Notes under the pieces: generated by a model
What the model was told of the DNA's origin: nothing
What the model saw: the letters and a program-made list of their open reading frames with translations, nothing else
The model's database searches: none
Assembly (NCBI RefSeq): GCF_004664715.2
Contig: NC_051079.1
Span: 54,750,503-54,814,502 of the forward strand
DNA from: Peromyscus leucopus
Lineage: Eukaryota > Chordata > Mammalia > Rodentia > Cricetidae
Direction of reading: 5' to 3'
DNA: 64,000 nucleotides
In this document: in pieces, positions 63,479-64,000 of the stretch
Numbering within the stretch: position 1 is the stretch's first letter
Layout of the letters: each line of letters starts with the position of its first letter
Translations under genes and position numbers: made by a program

Positions 63479-64000
63479 CCTAGTTTATGTTCTTTTTATT
63501 CGCTATCCAAAATATTTTCAATTTTTCCCCCTAAGCTCTGTGCCCTCTAATTTTGAATTTTGCTGTTTCTCAGGCTATTTCTACTTTATGGGCTGGTTTT
63601 CAAGTGTTCTCTTTGGGACTGTTGAGATGGTATCCTGTTCTTGTTTTCCCTTTCATAGTTGTGTGTGGGATTCACCGTGGTTTATTGTAGTAGTAACAAG
63701 AGCTTGACTGTATAGAAGAGGAGCGAGGGGGTCTGGGATGTGGAAGACTGTTTTGGATGTGTTACATACCCAGACAGAATAAGGCCTGCCAAGGAAAATA
63801 ACAAGGTCGAGGCGGTTTGCCGCTAGTCATGGGGTAGCTGAGGTTTCCACCAGAACATCTCTAGTGTGCTTCTATCCTGTCTGCCGTGGGGCCTGCTGAG
63901 GTAGGACCAGCTTGGCATAAAAGGACAGATTGCCCCTGACTTCCTCCCCAGTGAGTCTCAGTCATGTTCCTGACCCACAAGCCAGGCTCTCAGCTCAGGT
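63479..64000 (+). other. IMPA2 intron 5, right edge of window
   Basis: No repeat, exon or RNA gene recognised. The intron continues beyond the window. Confidence 0.4.

Overview
The window is nuclear DNA from a muroid rodent, most likely a cricetid (hamster, vole or deer-mouse type). Three things show this: very dense B1, B2, ID and B4-type SINEs, rodent L1 3' ends and rodent LTRs; split genes with GT-AG introns; and protein-coding exons that read as rodent-type inositol monophosphatase 2. The B1 copies have the form common in cricetids. The species cannot be named from this sequence alone.

Layout. Positions 1 to about 36.2 kb are intergenic or upstream DNA with no supported gene. They hold stacked retroelements: L1 pieces at 6.0-6.7, 11.5-12.1, 13.7-15.7, 20.4-20.7 and 21.4-22.2 kb; a complete solo LTR with a 6-bp target duplication at 4183-5111; a second LTR (18120-18465) nested in a MaLR-type repeat; an unidentified retroposon with a 14-bp duplication (22938-23329); and a hAT-type MITE (31211-31420). 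They also hold several CTCF-like motifs and a moderately CpG-rich island-like stretch near 24.1-25.4 kb. A CpG island with many GC boxes lies at about 36.2-37.1 kb and contains the first coding exon.

From 36747 to the right edge the window is the 5' part of IMPA2 on the + strand. Five exons are identified with intact splice sites and compatible phases: 36747-36851, 47620-47753, 54571-54675, 57441-57486 and 59263-59371. Together they encode 166 residues plus one base, including the metal-binding region around WIIDPIDGT. The rest of the protein, about 125 residues, must lie beyond 64000. Introns 1-5 are full of SINEs, a solo LTR-like element (intron 2), an antisense L1 (intron 2) and a 40-42 bp minisatellite (intron 3).

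No bacterial-type operon, CRISPR array or clearly new gene system is present. The most useful second-look items are a possible tandem (NAGNAG) acceptor at IMPA2 exon 3, an in-frame open extension upstream of the IMPA2 start, an expanded Glu tract in exon 1, candidate CTCF sites (one perfect core at 20165), a CACCC/KLF-like minisatellite, the intron 3 minisatellite with a dimeric higher-order period, the nested LTRs with intact target duplications, and an 86-codon unrecognised ORF beside an LTR in intron 2. Repeat boundaries are read by eye and are approximate unless a target duplication is given.
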